NCBI RefSeq assembly: GCF_900177795.1
Contig: NZ_FXWJ01000002.1
Span: 310,001-374,000 of the forward strand
DNA from: Plantibacter elymi (nom. nud.)
GTDB taxonomy: Bacteria > Actinomycetota > Actinomycetes > Actinomycetales > Microbacteriaceae
DNA: 64,000 bases
Direction of reading: 5' to 3'
Shown here: one piece after another, positions 25,820 through 34,578 of the stretch
Layout: the number at the start of each line of letters is the position of its first letter
Position numbering within the stretch: position 1 is the first letter of the stretch
Notes under the pieces: generated by a model
Database searches by the model: none
The model's input: only the letters and a program-made list of their open reading frames with translations
What the model was told of the DNA's origin: nothing
Program-made: the position numbers and the translations under genes

Positions 25820-27114
25820 GCGAGGTGGAGATCGCTGTCACCGAGGTGCGTGCAGCACGTCGGGCGCGGGCGGACCGCCCGCCGATGGGCTGGAACAGCT
25901 GGGACTGCTTCGGAGGGTCCGTCACGGAGGCCGAGGTACTTGCCAACGCCGCGTTCCTGGCCGAGCACCTGCTGCCCGTCGGCTGGGACACGGTGGTCGT
26001 CGACATCCAGTGGTACGAACCGGCGCCCGGGGTCGGCGACTACGAGCGCGTCTCCCAGCCGACGCTCGACGCCTGGGGCCGGCCGCAACCCGCGCCGAAC
26101 CGGTTCCCGTCTGCGGCGTCGGGCGGCTTCCGCGCGCTCGCCGACCGCGCGCACGCGCTCGGGCTCCGCTTCGGGGTGCATCTCATGCGTGGCGTGCCGC
26201 GGCGGGCCGTCGACCTCGACCTGCCGATCCTCGGCTCGACGGCCCATTGCGGGGAGATCGCCGATCCGACCAACGTCTGCCCGTGGAACCCTGACAACGT
26301 CGGCGTCGACATGACGGCCCCGGGTGCGCAGGCCTACTACGACTCGGTCATGGCGCAGCTCGCCGAGTGGGGCGTCGACCTCATCAAGCTCGACGACGTG
26401 CTCTACCCACCGATCCAGACCGCCGAGATCGAGGCCATCTCGCGCGCGATCGACGCGACCGGTCGACCGATGGTGCTCAGCCTGTCCCCGGGGAAGCGAC
26501 TCTCGACCGAGCACCTCGACACCCTTCGATCGACGGCGCAGCTGTGGCGGATCTCCGACGACCTCTGGGACGACTGGTCGGCGGTGCTCGAACAGTTCCA
26601 GCGCCTGGCCCGCTGGGCGCCCCTCCAGCGTCCGGGGGCGTGGGCCGATGCCGACATGCTCCCGCTCGGGCGGATCGGCATCCGGGCCCACGTCGGTTCG
26701 GACCGGCTGAGCCGCCTCACCCTGTCCGAACAACAGACGCTCATGACCCTCTGGTGCATCGGCCGGTCGCCGCTCTTCTTCGGCGGCCACCTCCCGGACA
26801 CCCCGGCGCACACGCTCGCGCTTCTGACGAACCCGGACGTGCTCGCACTGCTCGGCAGCGACGGGAGCCGGGAGATCATCCGCGACGGCGACCTCGTCGT
26901 TTGGGCGGCTGAGCTCGGCGAGACCCGGTGGCGCGCGGTGTTCTGGCTCGGCGATGCGGACACCGAGCTGCGGGTCCACCTGGCCGATCTCGGTTGCGCC
27001 GATCGATCGTCCGTCACGGAGCTGTGGAGTGGTCGGCCGTTGCCGGTCGTCGACGGTGCCGTCGACACGGCCCTGCCCGCGCATGGTGCCGTGCTGCTCC
27101 GACTCGACCACTGA
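25816..27114 (+). CDS. GH27-like alpha-galactosidase or beta-L-arabinopyranosidase
   Basis: A 432-residue protein of clan GH-D. PPMGWNSWDCFG (22-33) is the GH27 opening. The nucleophile is D193 in VDLIKLDD (the family usually has KYDNC) and the acid/base D248/D249 in WRISDDLWDDW. The signature LGLRFGVHLMRGVPRRAV is close to the eukaryotic-type 'GLKFGIHxMRGIPR' of bacterial GH27-like proteins. Related enzymes are alpha-galactosidases, and some are beta-L-arabinopyranosidases, which would fit the arabinose theme; the replacement of the KYDNC motif leaves activity open. There is no signal peptide. It is coupled on both sides, by ATGA with GH51 and TGATG with GH95. Confidence 0.82.
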   Translation: MSEVEIAVTEVRAARRARADRPPMGWNSWDCFGGSVTEAEVLANAAFLAEHLLPVGWDTVVVDIQWYEPAPGVGDYERVSQPTLDAWGRPQPAPNRFPSAASGGFRALADRAHALGLRFGVHLMRGVPRRAVDLDLPILGSTAHCGEIADPTNVCPWNPDNVGVDMTAPGAQAYYDSVMAQLAEWGVDLIKLDDVLYPPIQTAEIEAISRAIDATGRPMVLSLSPGKRLSTEHLDTLRSTAQLWRISDDLWDDWSAVLEQFQRLARWAPLQRPGAWADADMLPLGRIGIRAHVGSDRLSRLTLSEQQTLMTLWCIGRSPLFFGGHLPDTPAHTLALLTNPDVLALLGSDGSREIIRDGDLVVWAAELGETRWRAVFWLGDADTELRVHLADLGCADRSSVTELWSGRPLPVVDGAVDTALPAHGAVLLRLDH

Positions 27115-29504
27115 TGGATCACCGACAGCAGCGCGTCGAGCGTCATCGAATCGAACTCGACGGACCGGCCACCCGGTTCGTCGATCGGTTCCTCATCGGG
27201 AACGGGACGTTGGGCGCGGCGCTCGACGGCGTGCCCGGACGGGAGGGCATGGACCTCTCCCTGGACACGTTGTGGTCGGGAGGTCCGCGACGTCCTGGCG
27301 ACGGGCCGGCGGGCCGCTCGCTGCCCAGTCCGCTGGAGTCCGTGCGCCGGGCGATCGCCGACGGCGATCCCGTGGCGGCCGATGTCCGCTCGGCTGCACT
27401 GCGCGGGACCACGTTCACCGAGTCCTTCCAGCCGCTCGGGCGCCTCACCATCGACTACGCGTCGCCCGACAGCGGTTCGCGCTCGACACGGACCTCCGAT
27501 CTCGCGCGCGGCGTCGTCGAGACGACGTCCGCGAGCGGTGGCGAGGCGGTCACGCTCCACGCGTTCGTGTCGGCGGTGGACGACGTGCTGGTCGTCGAGC
27601 TGCTGGGTGACGGTGTCCGTGAACCGAGGGTCGGGTTCGCGACGCCGCACCCGTCGAGGACGGAGGAGCGCACGGTCGGCGACACCCGGTGGTGGTCGGC
27701 GACCGGCCGTGCGCCCGCGAGCGTGCGACCCTCGTATCTCGGCGGTGACGATGACGAGGCCATCCGGTACCCGACCGACGTCCCGGACGCCGACGGTCTC
27801 GTCGACACCGGCATGGCCTGGGCGCTGTCGATCGCGGTGCAACCGATCCCGGGCGGGTTCCGCCTCGTCGCCGGTGCACGATCCGGACACCGCGGGTGGC
27901 GAGATCGGCCGTTGGGCGACCCGTCCACGCTGCTGGAGCACGCCCGGGCGACGGTCTCGAGTGCGTTGCAGCGATCCGGCGAAGCGTTGCTCCATCGGCA
28001 CGTCGCCGACCATCGGTCGCTCTTCGACCGCGTCGATCTGGACCTCTCGGCATCGGCGTCCGCGTCGGCCGACCTCGCGGAGCGGTACTTCGACCTCGGA
28101 CGGGCGCTCCTCATCGGCAGCTCCCGACCGGGGACCGAACCGGCGAACCTCCAGGGGGTCTGGAACGATCAGGTCAGGCCACCCTGGAGCGCGAACTTCA
28201 CCACCAACATCAACCTCCAGATGAACTACTGGCCGGCGGAGAGCACCGGCCTGGGTGACCTGGTCGAGCCACTCACCCGGTTCATCGGCGAACTGGTTGA
28301 CGCCGGGCAGCGCACCGCCGGCGAGTCCTACGGCCTCGACGGGGCGGCAGCCCACCACAACAGCGACCTCTGGAGGCACACGGACGCCGTGCCGCTCGAC
28401 GCGCACTGGGCGAACTGGCCGAGCGCGCTCCCCTGGCTCGTCGCGCACCTCCACCGCCGTCTGGACGACGGCGGAGCTGATCACGCCGCACGCGTCGCCG
28501 TCCTGCAGGCCGTCGAGCCGGTGGTCTCGTTCGTCCTGGGAATGGTCGTCACGGATGCCGCCGGATCGCTGGTCGTGAGTCCGTCGACCTCACCGGAGAA
28601 CCGGTTCGTGGTCGACACGGATCACACGGCGGCGGTGACGGCCGGCGTGGCGATGGACCAGGAGCTGGCGCACGAGTGCCTCCGCGAGTACCTCGCCCTC
28701 GCGGAGAGGGTCGGCGACGGCATCGCGGACGTCGGGCTCCTGGCTCGAGCACGCGACACCGTGGCCACCCTCCGACTGCCGCAGGTCGGCCGCGACGGAA
28801 CACTCCTGGAGTGGGCCGAGGAGCGGGAGCCGACCGAGCCCGGCCACCGACACCTCTCCCACCTGTACGGTCTGTACCCGGGGACCCGGATCACCGAATC
28901 GGCCACGCCCGAGCAATTCGAGGCAGCCCGACGCGCACTGCGACGGAGACTCGCGAACGGCGGTGGCGGAACCGGGTGGAGCATGGCCTGGGTCCTCTGC
29001 CTGGCCGCACGACTCCGTGATCCAGGGCTCGCGTCCGAGGCGCTCGACACGCTACTCGGTCCGATGTCATCGGCCTCGCTGCTCGACCTGCACCCGATGG
29101 GCGACCTCGACGACGTGTTCCAGATCGACGGCAACCTGGGTGGGACGGCCGGTGTCGTCGAGCTGCTCGTCCAGGGGCACGGCGGTGTCCTGTCGCTGCT
29201 GCCGACCCTCCCGGCCGAGTGGTCGGCGGGACGGTTCCGAGGGTTCCGGGTCCGGGGTGGACACGTCGCGGATGTCGAGTGGAGCCGTCATCGCCCCGTC
29301 GCGGCGACCCTGCTTCTCACGGCCGGCGGCGTGCTCGTCGAGCTGCCGGACGACGGCTCGATGATCACCATCACGGGCCCTGGCGGCGCACTGCCGACCC
29401 GGTTGGAGGACGGCGCCCCGGCCGGGCGGCGGCGGATCGGGCTCGACGAGCCCGGTGTCCACCGGCTTGAGTTCGCGCGTCCGCCCGGCGATCCGGAAGA
29501 CTGA
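27114..29504 (+). CDS. GH95-family alpha-L-fucosidase/alpha-L-galactosidase
   Basis: A 796-residue GH95 protein: N-terminal beta domain, helical linker, (alpha/alpha)6 barrel, C-terminal beta domain. Residues matching the AfcA active site are N365 and N367 in TTNINLQMNYWPAE and the acid E495 in VSPSTSPENRF. GH95 enzymes remove alpha-1,2-L-fucose or alpha-L-galactose, both found on plant xyloglucan and rhamnogalacturonan or arabinogalactan side chains. There is no signal peptide. It is the last gene of the rightward arm and its start overlaps the GH27 stop by one base. It converges on thioredoxin with 20 bp between stops. Confidence 0.9.
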   Translation: MDHRQQRVERHRIELDGPATRFVDRFLIGNGTLGAALDGVPGREGMDLSLDTLWSGGPRRPGDGPAGRSLPSPLESVRRAIADGDPVAADVRSAALRGTTFTESFQPLGRLTIDYASPDSGSRSTRTSDLARGVVETTSASGGEAVTLHAFVSAVDDVLVVELLGDGVREPRVGFATPHPSRTEERTVGDTRWWSATGRAPASVRPSYLGGDDDEAIRYPTDVPDADGLVDTGMAWALSIAVQPIPGGFRLVAGARSGHRGWRDRPLGDPSTLLEHARATVSSALQRSGEALLHRHVADHRSLFDRVDLDLSASASASADLAERYFDLGRALLIGSSRPGTEPANLQGVWNDQVRPPWSANFTTNINLQMNYWPAESTGLGDLVEPLTRFIGELVDAGQRTAGESYGLDGAAAHHNSDLWRHTDAVPLDAHWANWPSALPWLVAHLHRRLDDGGADHAARVAVLQAVEPVVSFVLGMVVTDAAGSLVVSPSTSPENRFVVDTDHTAAVTAGVAMDQELAHECLREYLALAERVGDGIADVGLLARARDTVATLRLPQVGRDGTLLEWAEEREPTEPGHRHLSHLYGLYPGTRITESATPEQFEAARRALRRRLANGGGGTGWSMAWVLCLAARLRDPGLASEALDTLLGPMSSASLLDLHPMGDLDDVFQIDGNLGGTAGVVELLVQGHGGVLSLLPTLPAEWSAGRFRGFRVRGGHVADVEWSRHRPVAATLLLTAGGVLVELPDDGSMITITGPGGALPTRLEDGAPAGRRRIGLDEPGVHRLEFARPPGDPED

Positions 29505-29524
29505 CCGCCTCCTCCCGACGTCCG

Positions 29525-29902
29525 CTACTCGGCCTGTGCCTCGGCCTTCGCCGCTGCGATGGCGGCGTGCACCTCGGACATGTCGAGACCGCGCACCTGC
29601 GAGATGAGGTCCTCGAGTGCCGGCGCGGGGAGGGCACCGGCCTGCGAGAAGACGAGCACGCCGTCGCGGAACGCCATGAGCGTGGGGATCGACGTGATCT
29701 GCATCCCGCTCGCGAGCTCCTGGTTCGCCTCAGTGTCGACCTTGGTGAACACGACGTCCTGGTGCTGCTCGCTCGACTGCTCGAAGACGGGGCCGAAAGC
29801 CTTGCACGGGCCGCACCACTCGGCCCAGAAGTCGACCAGGACGATGCCGTCGGCCGACACGGTGTCCTCGAAGTTCGAGATGGTCAGTTCCTGCGTGGTC
29901 AT
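29525..29902 (-). CDS. Thioredoxin
   Basis: A 125-residue thioredoxin. DFWAEWCGPCKAFGPVF carries the redox pair C30/C33, and SIPTLMAFRDG contains the cis-proline. The cytoplasmic form has no signal peptide; the C-terminus has an unusual 20-residue acidic-alanine extension (VHAAIAAAKAEAQAE). It reduces protein disulfides with electrons from thioredoxin reductase. The ATG at 29902 has GAAGGG upstream; the longer in-frame reading across the next gene is spurious. Confidence 0.93.
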   Translation of the reverse strand: MTTQELTISNFEDTVSADGIVLVDFWAEWCGPCKAFGPVFEQSSEQHQDVVFTKVDTEANQELASGMQITSIPTLMAFRDGVLVFSQAGALPAPALEDLISQVRGLDMSEVHAAIAAAKAEAQAE

Positions 29903-29997
29903 CGTGTGCCCTTCGGATCGGTGGTCGGACGCGTCGCATCCGACTGACGAGCCTACCCGCGGACGACGGGCCGTCCTCCCCTTGTGCCGCGCCGCGG

Positions 29998-30885
29998 TCA
30001 GCGCCCGGGCGGCTGCTCCGGGAGGAGCAGGAGCCGGCGCTGTATCCGCGACATGATCAGGAGCACCCCGCCGAGGACCGCGAACAGGACACCGCCACCC
30101 ACGACGATGCCGCCGATGAACCCTCCGAGGAAGCCGTAGCCGTCGCCGCTGCTGTTGACGAGGATGACCACACCGACAATCACGGCGAGCACACCGATCC
30201 CGAGGACGACCCAGGACATGACGAGATAGGTGCGGAACGCGCGCGCTCCATGGAACGTCGGCCGGATGCCGTACTGGGTTCCGACGTACTGGGCCCAGCG
30301 TGAGCCGGTCCACCACCTCGTCGCCCGAGGCGACACGGAGTACCACCCGGCACCGGGGCCGTCCTGCTCACCGGGCAACGGACGGACCACGTCGACGACC
30401 ACCGGGGCACCGACCGGCTGCGGGATCCGCCGCACGGCGGTCGTCTGGGCGGCGATACCGAACCAGAGCAGCGTCAGGAGGAGCATCGGGAATCCGTTGA
30501 ACGACAGGTGGGTAGACAGCGCGCCGAGGCTGAACTGCGCGATCGCCAGCACGAGGAAGACCGATCCGAACACCCAGGCCAAGCTCGGCTGCTCGGTGGT
30601 CGCCCAATCGGTCCCGGGCTTCCCGTTCTTGACCCTGAGCCCCGTCCAATGCGAGCCGTCCCACCATCGGAGCTGATCCGGCCCGGTCGGATACCAGCCC
30701 AGCTGCGGTCCGGACGGCAGCTGCGACGGCGACACCATGGGAGTCGGCGCCAGCGGTGCGACCGGCACCTGCTGTTGCTGCACCGGTCGCGCGGCGTCGG
30801 CCTCCTGAGCAGTCCACCGCGTTCCATCCCACCAGCGCAGCTTGCCCGGCTTCCCCGCCTCGTACCATCCCGGTGCAGCGGTCAT
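29998..30885 (-). CDS. DUF2510-repeat membrane protein
   Basis: A 295-residue protein with three DUF2510-type modules, each built on 'GWY...LRWWDGxxWT': at about 5-28 (GWYEAGKPGKLRWWDGTRWT), 60-84 (GWYPTGPDQLRWWDGSHWTG) and 180-202 (GWYSVSPRATRWWTGSRWAQ). Hydrophobic segments lie at about 100-122, 130-148, 222-246 and 255-280. DUF2510 is a short actinobacterial module of unknown function, usually joined to membrane segments as here. An AAGGAG ribosome site precedes the ATG. I cannot name a function; the split placement of the third repeat between helix pairs is notable. Confidence 0.75.
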   Translation of the reverse strand: MTAAPGWYEAGKPGKLRWWDGTRWTAQEADAARPVQQQQVPVAPLAPTPMVSPSQLPSGPQLGWYPTGPDQLRWWDGSHWTGLRVKNGKPGTDWATTEQPSLAWVFGSVFLVLAIAQFSLGALSTHLSFNGFPMLLLTLLWFGIAAQTTAVRRIPQPVGAPVVVDVVRPLPGEQDGPGAGWYSVSPRATRWWTGSRWAQYVGTQYGIRPTFHGARAFRTYLVMSWVVLGIGVLAVIVGVVILVNSSGDGYGFLGGFIGGIVVGGGVLFAVLGGVLLIMSRIQRRLLLLPEQPPGR

Positions 30886-31028
30886 CGCTGCTCCTTCCCC
30901 CGAAGATCACGCTCATGACGTCCATGCAGCGACCCCAGTGTCCCGTCTGCGAGTCATCGCGGCAAGCCGCCGTTGTCGAACATCGTGCGAGCCAGGTAGG
31001 TTGACGGCGACGCGATGAAGGGACCACC

Positions 31029-31409
31029 GTGGCCAGACGCAAGACACCGGAGCAGATCGCCGACGAGCAACGTCGCTACGAGCTTGCGCGATCGGCGAGC
31101 ACGTTCGAGGAGTTCTCCGTCCTGGCGGAGGACCCCAATCAGGCGATCCGCGCCGCTGCGGCGCACAACCCGGCAGCCGACCCAGCGGCGTTGGAGCTCT
31201 TCCTCAAGGATCGCTTCTGGGGTGCGCGCATCGAGATCGCGCTGCACCCGAACGCGACCGACGAGCTCCTGCTCCGTCTCCTCGAAGCCGATCCGCGCAA
31301 GCGCGGCGTCGTCCACCACGAGGCGGAACGCCGGCTGGCAGCGAAGGGCGTCCACTTCGACGACGACGGCCTCCCGCTGATCGGCGACGCCGGCACGAGC
31401 GCGCGTTGA
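31029..31409 (+). CDS. Small leucine-rich-variant/HEAT-like repeat protein
   Basis: A 126-residue helical protein with repeats of the form 'LAxDPxxxIRxAAAxNPxAxxxAL' (EDPNQAIRAAAAHNPAAD, then DRFWGARIEIALHPNATDELLLRLLEADP), as in leucine-rich-repeat-variant proteins found in actinobacteria. The function is unknown; such repeats usually bind proteins. It starts with GTG at 31029 after a GAAGGGA ribosome site. Its stop overlaps the TTG start of the AraC-type regulator, so the two are likely co-translated even though their link is unexplained. Confidence 0.65.
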   Translation: MARRKTPEQIADEQRRYELARSASTFEEFSVLAEDPNQAIRAAAAHNPAADPAALELFLKDRFWGARIEIALHPNATDELLLRLLEADPRKRGVVHHEAERRLAAKGVHFDDDGLPLIGDAGTSAR

Positions 31410-32248
31410 GCCCGTACAGCCAGGTCGACTGGGACGCGAGCCCCGAGCATCCGTCGTCCGTCGCCGAACCGTATCTGATGGGCACCGGCGTCGTCACCGA
31501 CGAGGACACCGGGAGCCGACCGCTCTCGCCACCGCACCGTCATCCGGACGCCATGCTCGCCTGGTGCTACCGCGGCACCGTGTGGGTGCATCTCCCGAAC
31601 GCGATGTGGCGCCTCGCACCGGGTCAGGGCGTCTGGATCCCAGCACACACGCCGCACACCGCGCACCACGAACGCGACTCCACCGGGTGCTACACCTACC
31701 TCCCCGCCACCTCGCTGATCGCGCCCGTGGAGACCGTCACCCAGGTCCTGGTCCCGCGTGCGGTGCAGGAGATGTTGCTCCACCTCGGGATCAACGACAT
31801 GCCGACCGACCTCCGGGTCCGTGCACAGGCGGTGCTCATCGAGATGCTGCAGCAGCCCGCCGCGGAGTCGGCGGACGGCTGGGGCGAGATCCCGATGCCG
31901 TCCGACGATCGTGTCCGTCCGCTCGTCCGTGCGATCCTCGCCGACCCGGGTGACCTCCGGGGCGCGCGCGAGCTGTTCGACGTGCACGGCCTCCACGAGC
32001 GCACCGTGCTACGGATCTTCCAGCACGACACCGGGATGAGTTTCGCCCGGTGGCGGACGGGCGTCCGGATGACGCTGGCGGCGCGGCTGATCATCGACGG
32101 CATGCCGATCGGGGCGGCCGCGCACCGGTGCGGGTACGCGTCCTCGAGCGCCTTCTCCGCGAGCTTCCGAGCCCGGTTCGGCATGACCCCTCGGGAGTAC
32201 GTGGCACGGGTGCAGGCGGACCCCGCCCACCAGCTCTACTGGCGCTGA
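31406..32248 (+). CDS. AraC-family regulator with N-terminal cupin
   Basis: A 280-residue regulator: cupin-like sensor at about 40-95 (PPHRHPDAMLAWCYRGTVWV, then WIPAHTPHTAHHE with several histidines) and a C-terminal AraC double HTH at about 190-275 (ERTVLRIFQHDTGMSFARWR, then GYASSSAFSASFRARFGMTP). The TTG start at 31406 is chosen from the TTGA overlap with the preceding gene. It lies directly upstream of the siderophore-uptake operon in the same direction, so it may control it or respond to siderophore or iron status (inference from position). DNA target unknown. Confidence 0.82.
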   Translation: MSPYSQVDWDASPEHPSSVAEPYLMGTGVVTDEDTGSRPLSPPHRHPDAMLAWCYRGTVWVHLPNAMWRLAPGQGVWIPAHTPHTAHHERDSTGCYTYLPATSLIAPVETVTQVLVPRAVQEMLLHLGINDMPTDLRVRAQAVLIEMLQQPAAESADGWGEIPMPSDDRVRPLVRAILADPGDLRGARELFDVHGLHERTVLRIFQHDTGMSFARWRTGVRMTLAARLIIDGMPIGAAAHRCGYASSSAFSASFRARFGMTPREYVARVQADPAHQLYWR

Positions 32249-32341
32249 TCCACCCGGGCACGCACCACCGTGTCGGATCCGCGACAGAACTCGTCGGTTC
32301 CTCGACGCTGTCGCGCGCGGAAGCGCCCTACGATCGTTCTG

Positions 32342-32360
32342 TTAGGACATGCTTACCTAA
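32342..32360. promoter_or_regulatory. DtxR/IdeR-type iron box
   Basis: TTAGGACATGCTTACCTAA is a 19-bp interrupted palindrome matching the known DtxR/IdeR consensus (TTAGGTTAGGCTAACCTAA) at 15 of 19 positions, with both outer half-sites TTAGG and CCTAA intact. It lies 51 bp before the start of the siderophore-binding lipoprotein gene, just downstream of a -10-like TACGAT (32329-32334), where a bound iron-loaded repressor would block transcription. Confidence 0.85.
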
Positions 32361-32410
32361 CTTCTGGATCGCCAGCGGTGATCCCACTCCCCCCTCTTCA
32401 AAGGAGCCCC

Positions 32411-33472
32411 ATGCCGCACGCTTTCGCGCGCCCGAACGTCCGCCGAGGATCCACCCTCCTCGCCGCCGTCATCGCCACCGCTCTCGCCCTCGCCGGATGT
32501 TCGGCCGCCACCGGCGACACCGGATCGACGACGGCATCGACCGACGGCGTCGTCATCGAACACGCCCACGGTGAGACCGTCATCCCGGAGAAGCCGGAAC
32601 GGATCGTGGCTCTCGGGTGGATGACGCCTGACATCGTCGCCGCCCTCGGCACCAACCCCGTCGGCATCGAAGAGGTCTGGGGTGCCGGTGAGAGCGGCTA
32701 CCAGCCCTGGTTCGAGGACTACGTCTCCGAGGCGTACGGCGAGATGCCCGAGATCATCCCCTTCACGGACGACGGCCCGAACTACGAGGCGATCAAGTCC
32801 CTGAAGCCCGACCTGATCCTGAGCCTCTACTCCGGTGTCACCGACATCGAATACGAGCGGCTCACCGAGATCGCCCCGACCGTCCCCTACATCGAGGGAC
32901 CCTGGAACCCGGGCACCTGGGAGGGCATGACCCGCACCGTCGGGAAGGCGATGTCGGAGGAGGCCAAGGCCGAGGAGCTCATCGGCGAGACCGAGGACCT
33001 CATCACCTCCCTCGCCGACGCACACCCCGAGTTCGACGACAAGAGCTTCGTCTGGGGCCTCACCCTGAACGAGGGCGGGACGGACCTCGGCGTCTACCTC
33101 GAGTACGACCCGCGGGTCCGCATCACCGAAGCGCTCGGCTTCACCTCGACCTCGGCGATGGACAGCTTCCTCGCGAGCGCCGAGGGCGACAACTGGTACA
33201 CCGGCGTCAGCCTCGAACAGCTCTACGACGTGGACGCCGACCTGTTCGCCGCATGGGGCGGAAGTGCCGAGGAAGGGACGTACACGGTCGAGAACGCCGT
33301 GGTGTCGCGCTGGTCGCCGATCGCCGCCGGGTCCTACGTGATCTACGCCGACGCCGCCAAGGCCTCGGCGATCAGCGCGCCGACCGTCCTGTCCCTGCAG
33401 TACGTCCTGCCCGGCTACGTCGACGACCTCGCAGCGGCACTGCAGGGCGAGCCGACCATCGACGGCAAGTGA
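32411..33472 (+). CDS. Iron-siderophore ABC transporter substrate-binding lipoprotein
   Basis: A 353-residue type III periplasmic-binding-like lipoprotein. The signal peptide ends in LALAGC (C30 lipidated), followed by a Ser/Thr/Gly linker. The FhuD/FecB fold opens with ETVIPEKPERIVALGWMTPD, the usual 'IPxxPxRVVxLG' start. It captures ferric siderophores and hands them to the FecCD-type permeases downstream. The ATG at 32411 follows AAAGGAGCCCC. The gene stands under the DtxR box and overlaps the next gene by a GTGA, making it the first gene of a seven-gene iron operon. Confidence 0.93.
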   Translation: MPHAFARPNVRRGSTLLAAVIATALALAGCSAATGDTGSTTASTDGVVIEHAHGETVIPEKPERIVALGWMTPDIVAALGTNPVGIEEVWGAGESGYQPWFEDYVSEAYGEMPEIIPFTDDGPNYEAIKSLKPDLILSLYSGVTDIEYERLTEIAPTVPYIEGPWNPGTWEGMTRTVGKAMSEEAKAEELIGETEDLITSLADAHPEFDDKSFVWGLTLNEGGTDLGVYLEYDPRVRITEALGFTSTSAMDSFLASAEGDNWYTGVSLEQLYDVDADLFAAWGGSAEEGTYTVENAVVSRWSPIAAGSYVIYADAAKASAISAPTVLSLQYVLPGYVDDLAAALQGEPTIDGK

Positions 33473-34578
33473 CGTCGGAGATCTCCCGGTCCGCCGCCCC
33501 GTCAGCAGCGCCTGCTGCGGGCGGGGCGGCGGACGTCCCGATGCCCGGTTGGGCCGGACGCGCAGACGTCTCGCCCCACCGCACCGGGACCCTCGCCGTC
33601 GGGCTCCTCGTCGCCACGGTGGTGCTGATCGCCGCAGCCGTCGCCTCACTCGCCATCGGCAATCGGGCCATCGATCCACTGACCGTCGTCCGCGCGCTCG
33701 TCGCCTACGACGACGCGAACCCCCTGCACCTCATGGTCATGGAGCTGCGCGTCCCACGGACGCTGCTCGGCATCCTGGTCGGTGCGGCGCTCGCCGTCTG
33801 CGGCGGGCTCATCCAGGCCTTCACCCGCAACCCGCTCGCCGACCCGGGCATCCTCGGGGTGAACGCCGGCGCGTCGTTCGCCGTGACCTTCGCGGTCGGT
33901 GTCCTGGGACTGACGACTCCCGGCACCTACGTCCCGTTCGCCCTGGCGGGTGCGTTCATCCTCACGGTGATCGTCTACACGCTCGGATCCGTCGGGGCCT
34001 CGGGCGCGACCCCGATGAAACTGACCCTCGCAGGGGTCGCCCTCGGTGCCGCCTGCACCGGTTTCACCACCGCGATCGTGCTGCGGGACGAAGGCACCCT
34101 CCAGGTCATGCGCTTCTGGAGCGTGGGATCCATCGGTGGACGCACCCTCGACCAGCTCACGTGGGCTGCTCCGCTGATCGTCGCGGGCCTCGTGATCGGT
34201 CTGCTCTGCGCCCGGTCGCTGAATGCCCTGACCCTGGGAGACGAGCTCGCCCAGGCGCTCGGTGCGCGAGTGCGCAGCACCCGGGTGTGGGTCGTCGTGG
34301 CCGTCACCCTCCTGGCCGGCACGGGCGTCGCAGCCGCCGGTCCCATCGCCTTCGTGGGACTCATGATCCCCCATGTCGTGCGGTGGTTCACAGGCCCCGA
34401 CCAACGCTGGGTGCTGACGTACTCGATGGTGATCGGCCCCGCGTTCCTGCTGCTCGCCGACGTCCTCGGCCGGATCGTGCTGCCGTCCGGAGAGCTCCGG
34501 GTGGGGATCGTCACGGCCCTCCTCGGCGCCCCCATCCTGATCATGCTGGTGCGTCGGAAGCGGGTGAGCGGACTGTGA
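33469..34578 (+). CDS. FecCD-family iron-siderophore permease, first subunit
   Basis: A 369-residue permease with about ten hydrophobic helices. RTLLGILVGAALAVCGGLIQ and AFTRNPLADPGILGVNAGAS are the family's 'RxPRxLxAxLVGAxLAxxGxxxQ..NPLAxPxxLGxxxGA' signature. The GTG at 33469 overlaps the binding-protein stop (GTGA), giving a 45-residue Ala-rich cytoplasmic N-terminus; an internal ATG (33541) would give a more usual 345 residues. It forms the heterodimeric channel with the next gene product. Confidence 0.92.
   Translation: MTSEISRSAAPSAAPAAGGAADVPMPGWAGRADVSPHRTGTLAVGLLVATVVLIAAAVASLAIGNRAIDPLTVVRALVAYDDANPLHLMVMELRVPRTLLGILVGAALAVCGGLIQAFTRNPLADPGILGVNAGASFAVTFAVGVLGLTTPGTYVPFALAGAFILTVIVYTLGSVGASGATPMKLTLAGVALGAACTGFTTAIVLRDEGTLQVMRFWSVGSIGGRTLDQLTWAAPLIVAGLVIGLLCARSLNALTLGDELAQALGARVRSTRVWVVVAVTLLAGTGVAAAGPIAFVGLMIPHVVRWFTGPDQRWVLTYSMVIGPAFLLLADVLGRIVLPSGELRVGIVTALLGAPILIMLVRRKRVSGL

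Noticed and set aside
26403-28484. A 693-codon open frame on the minus strand across GH27 and GH95
   Set aside because: It lies antisense to two clear enzymes; composition is Arg/Gly/Val-rich with no family motifs, a by-product of high GC.
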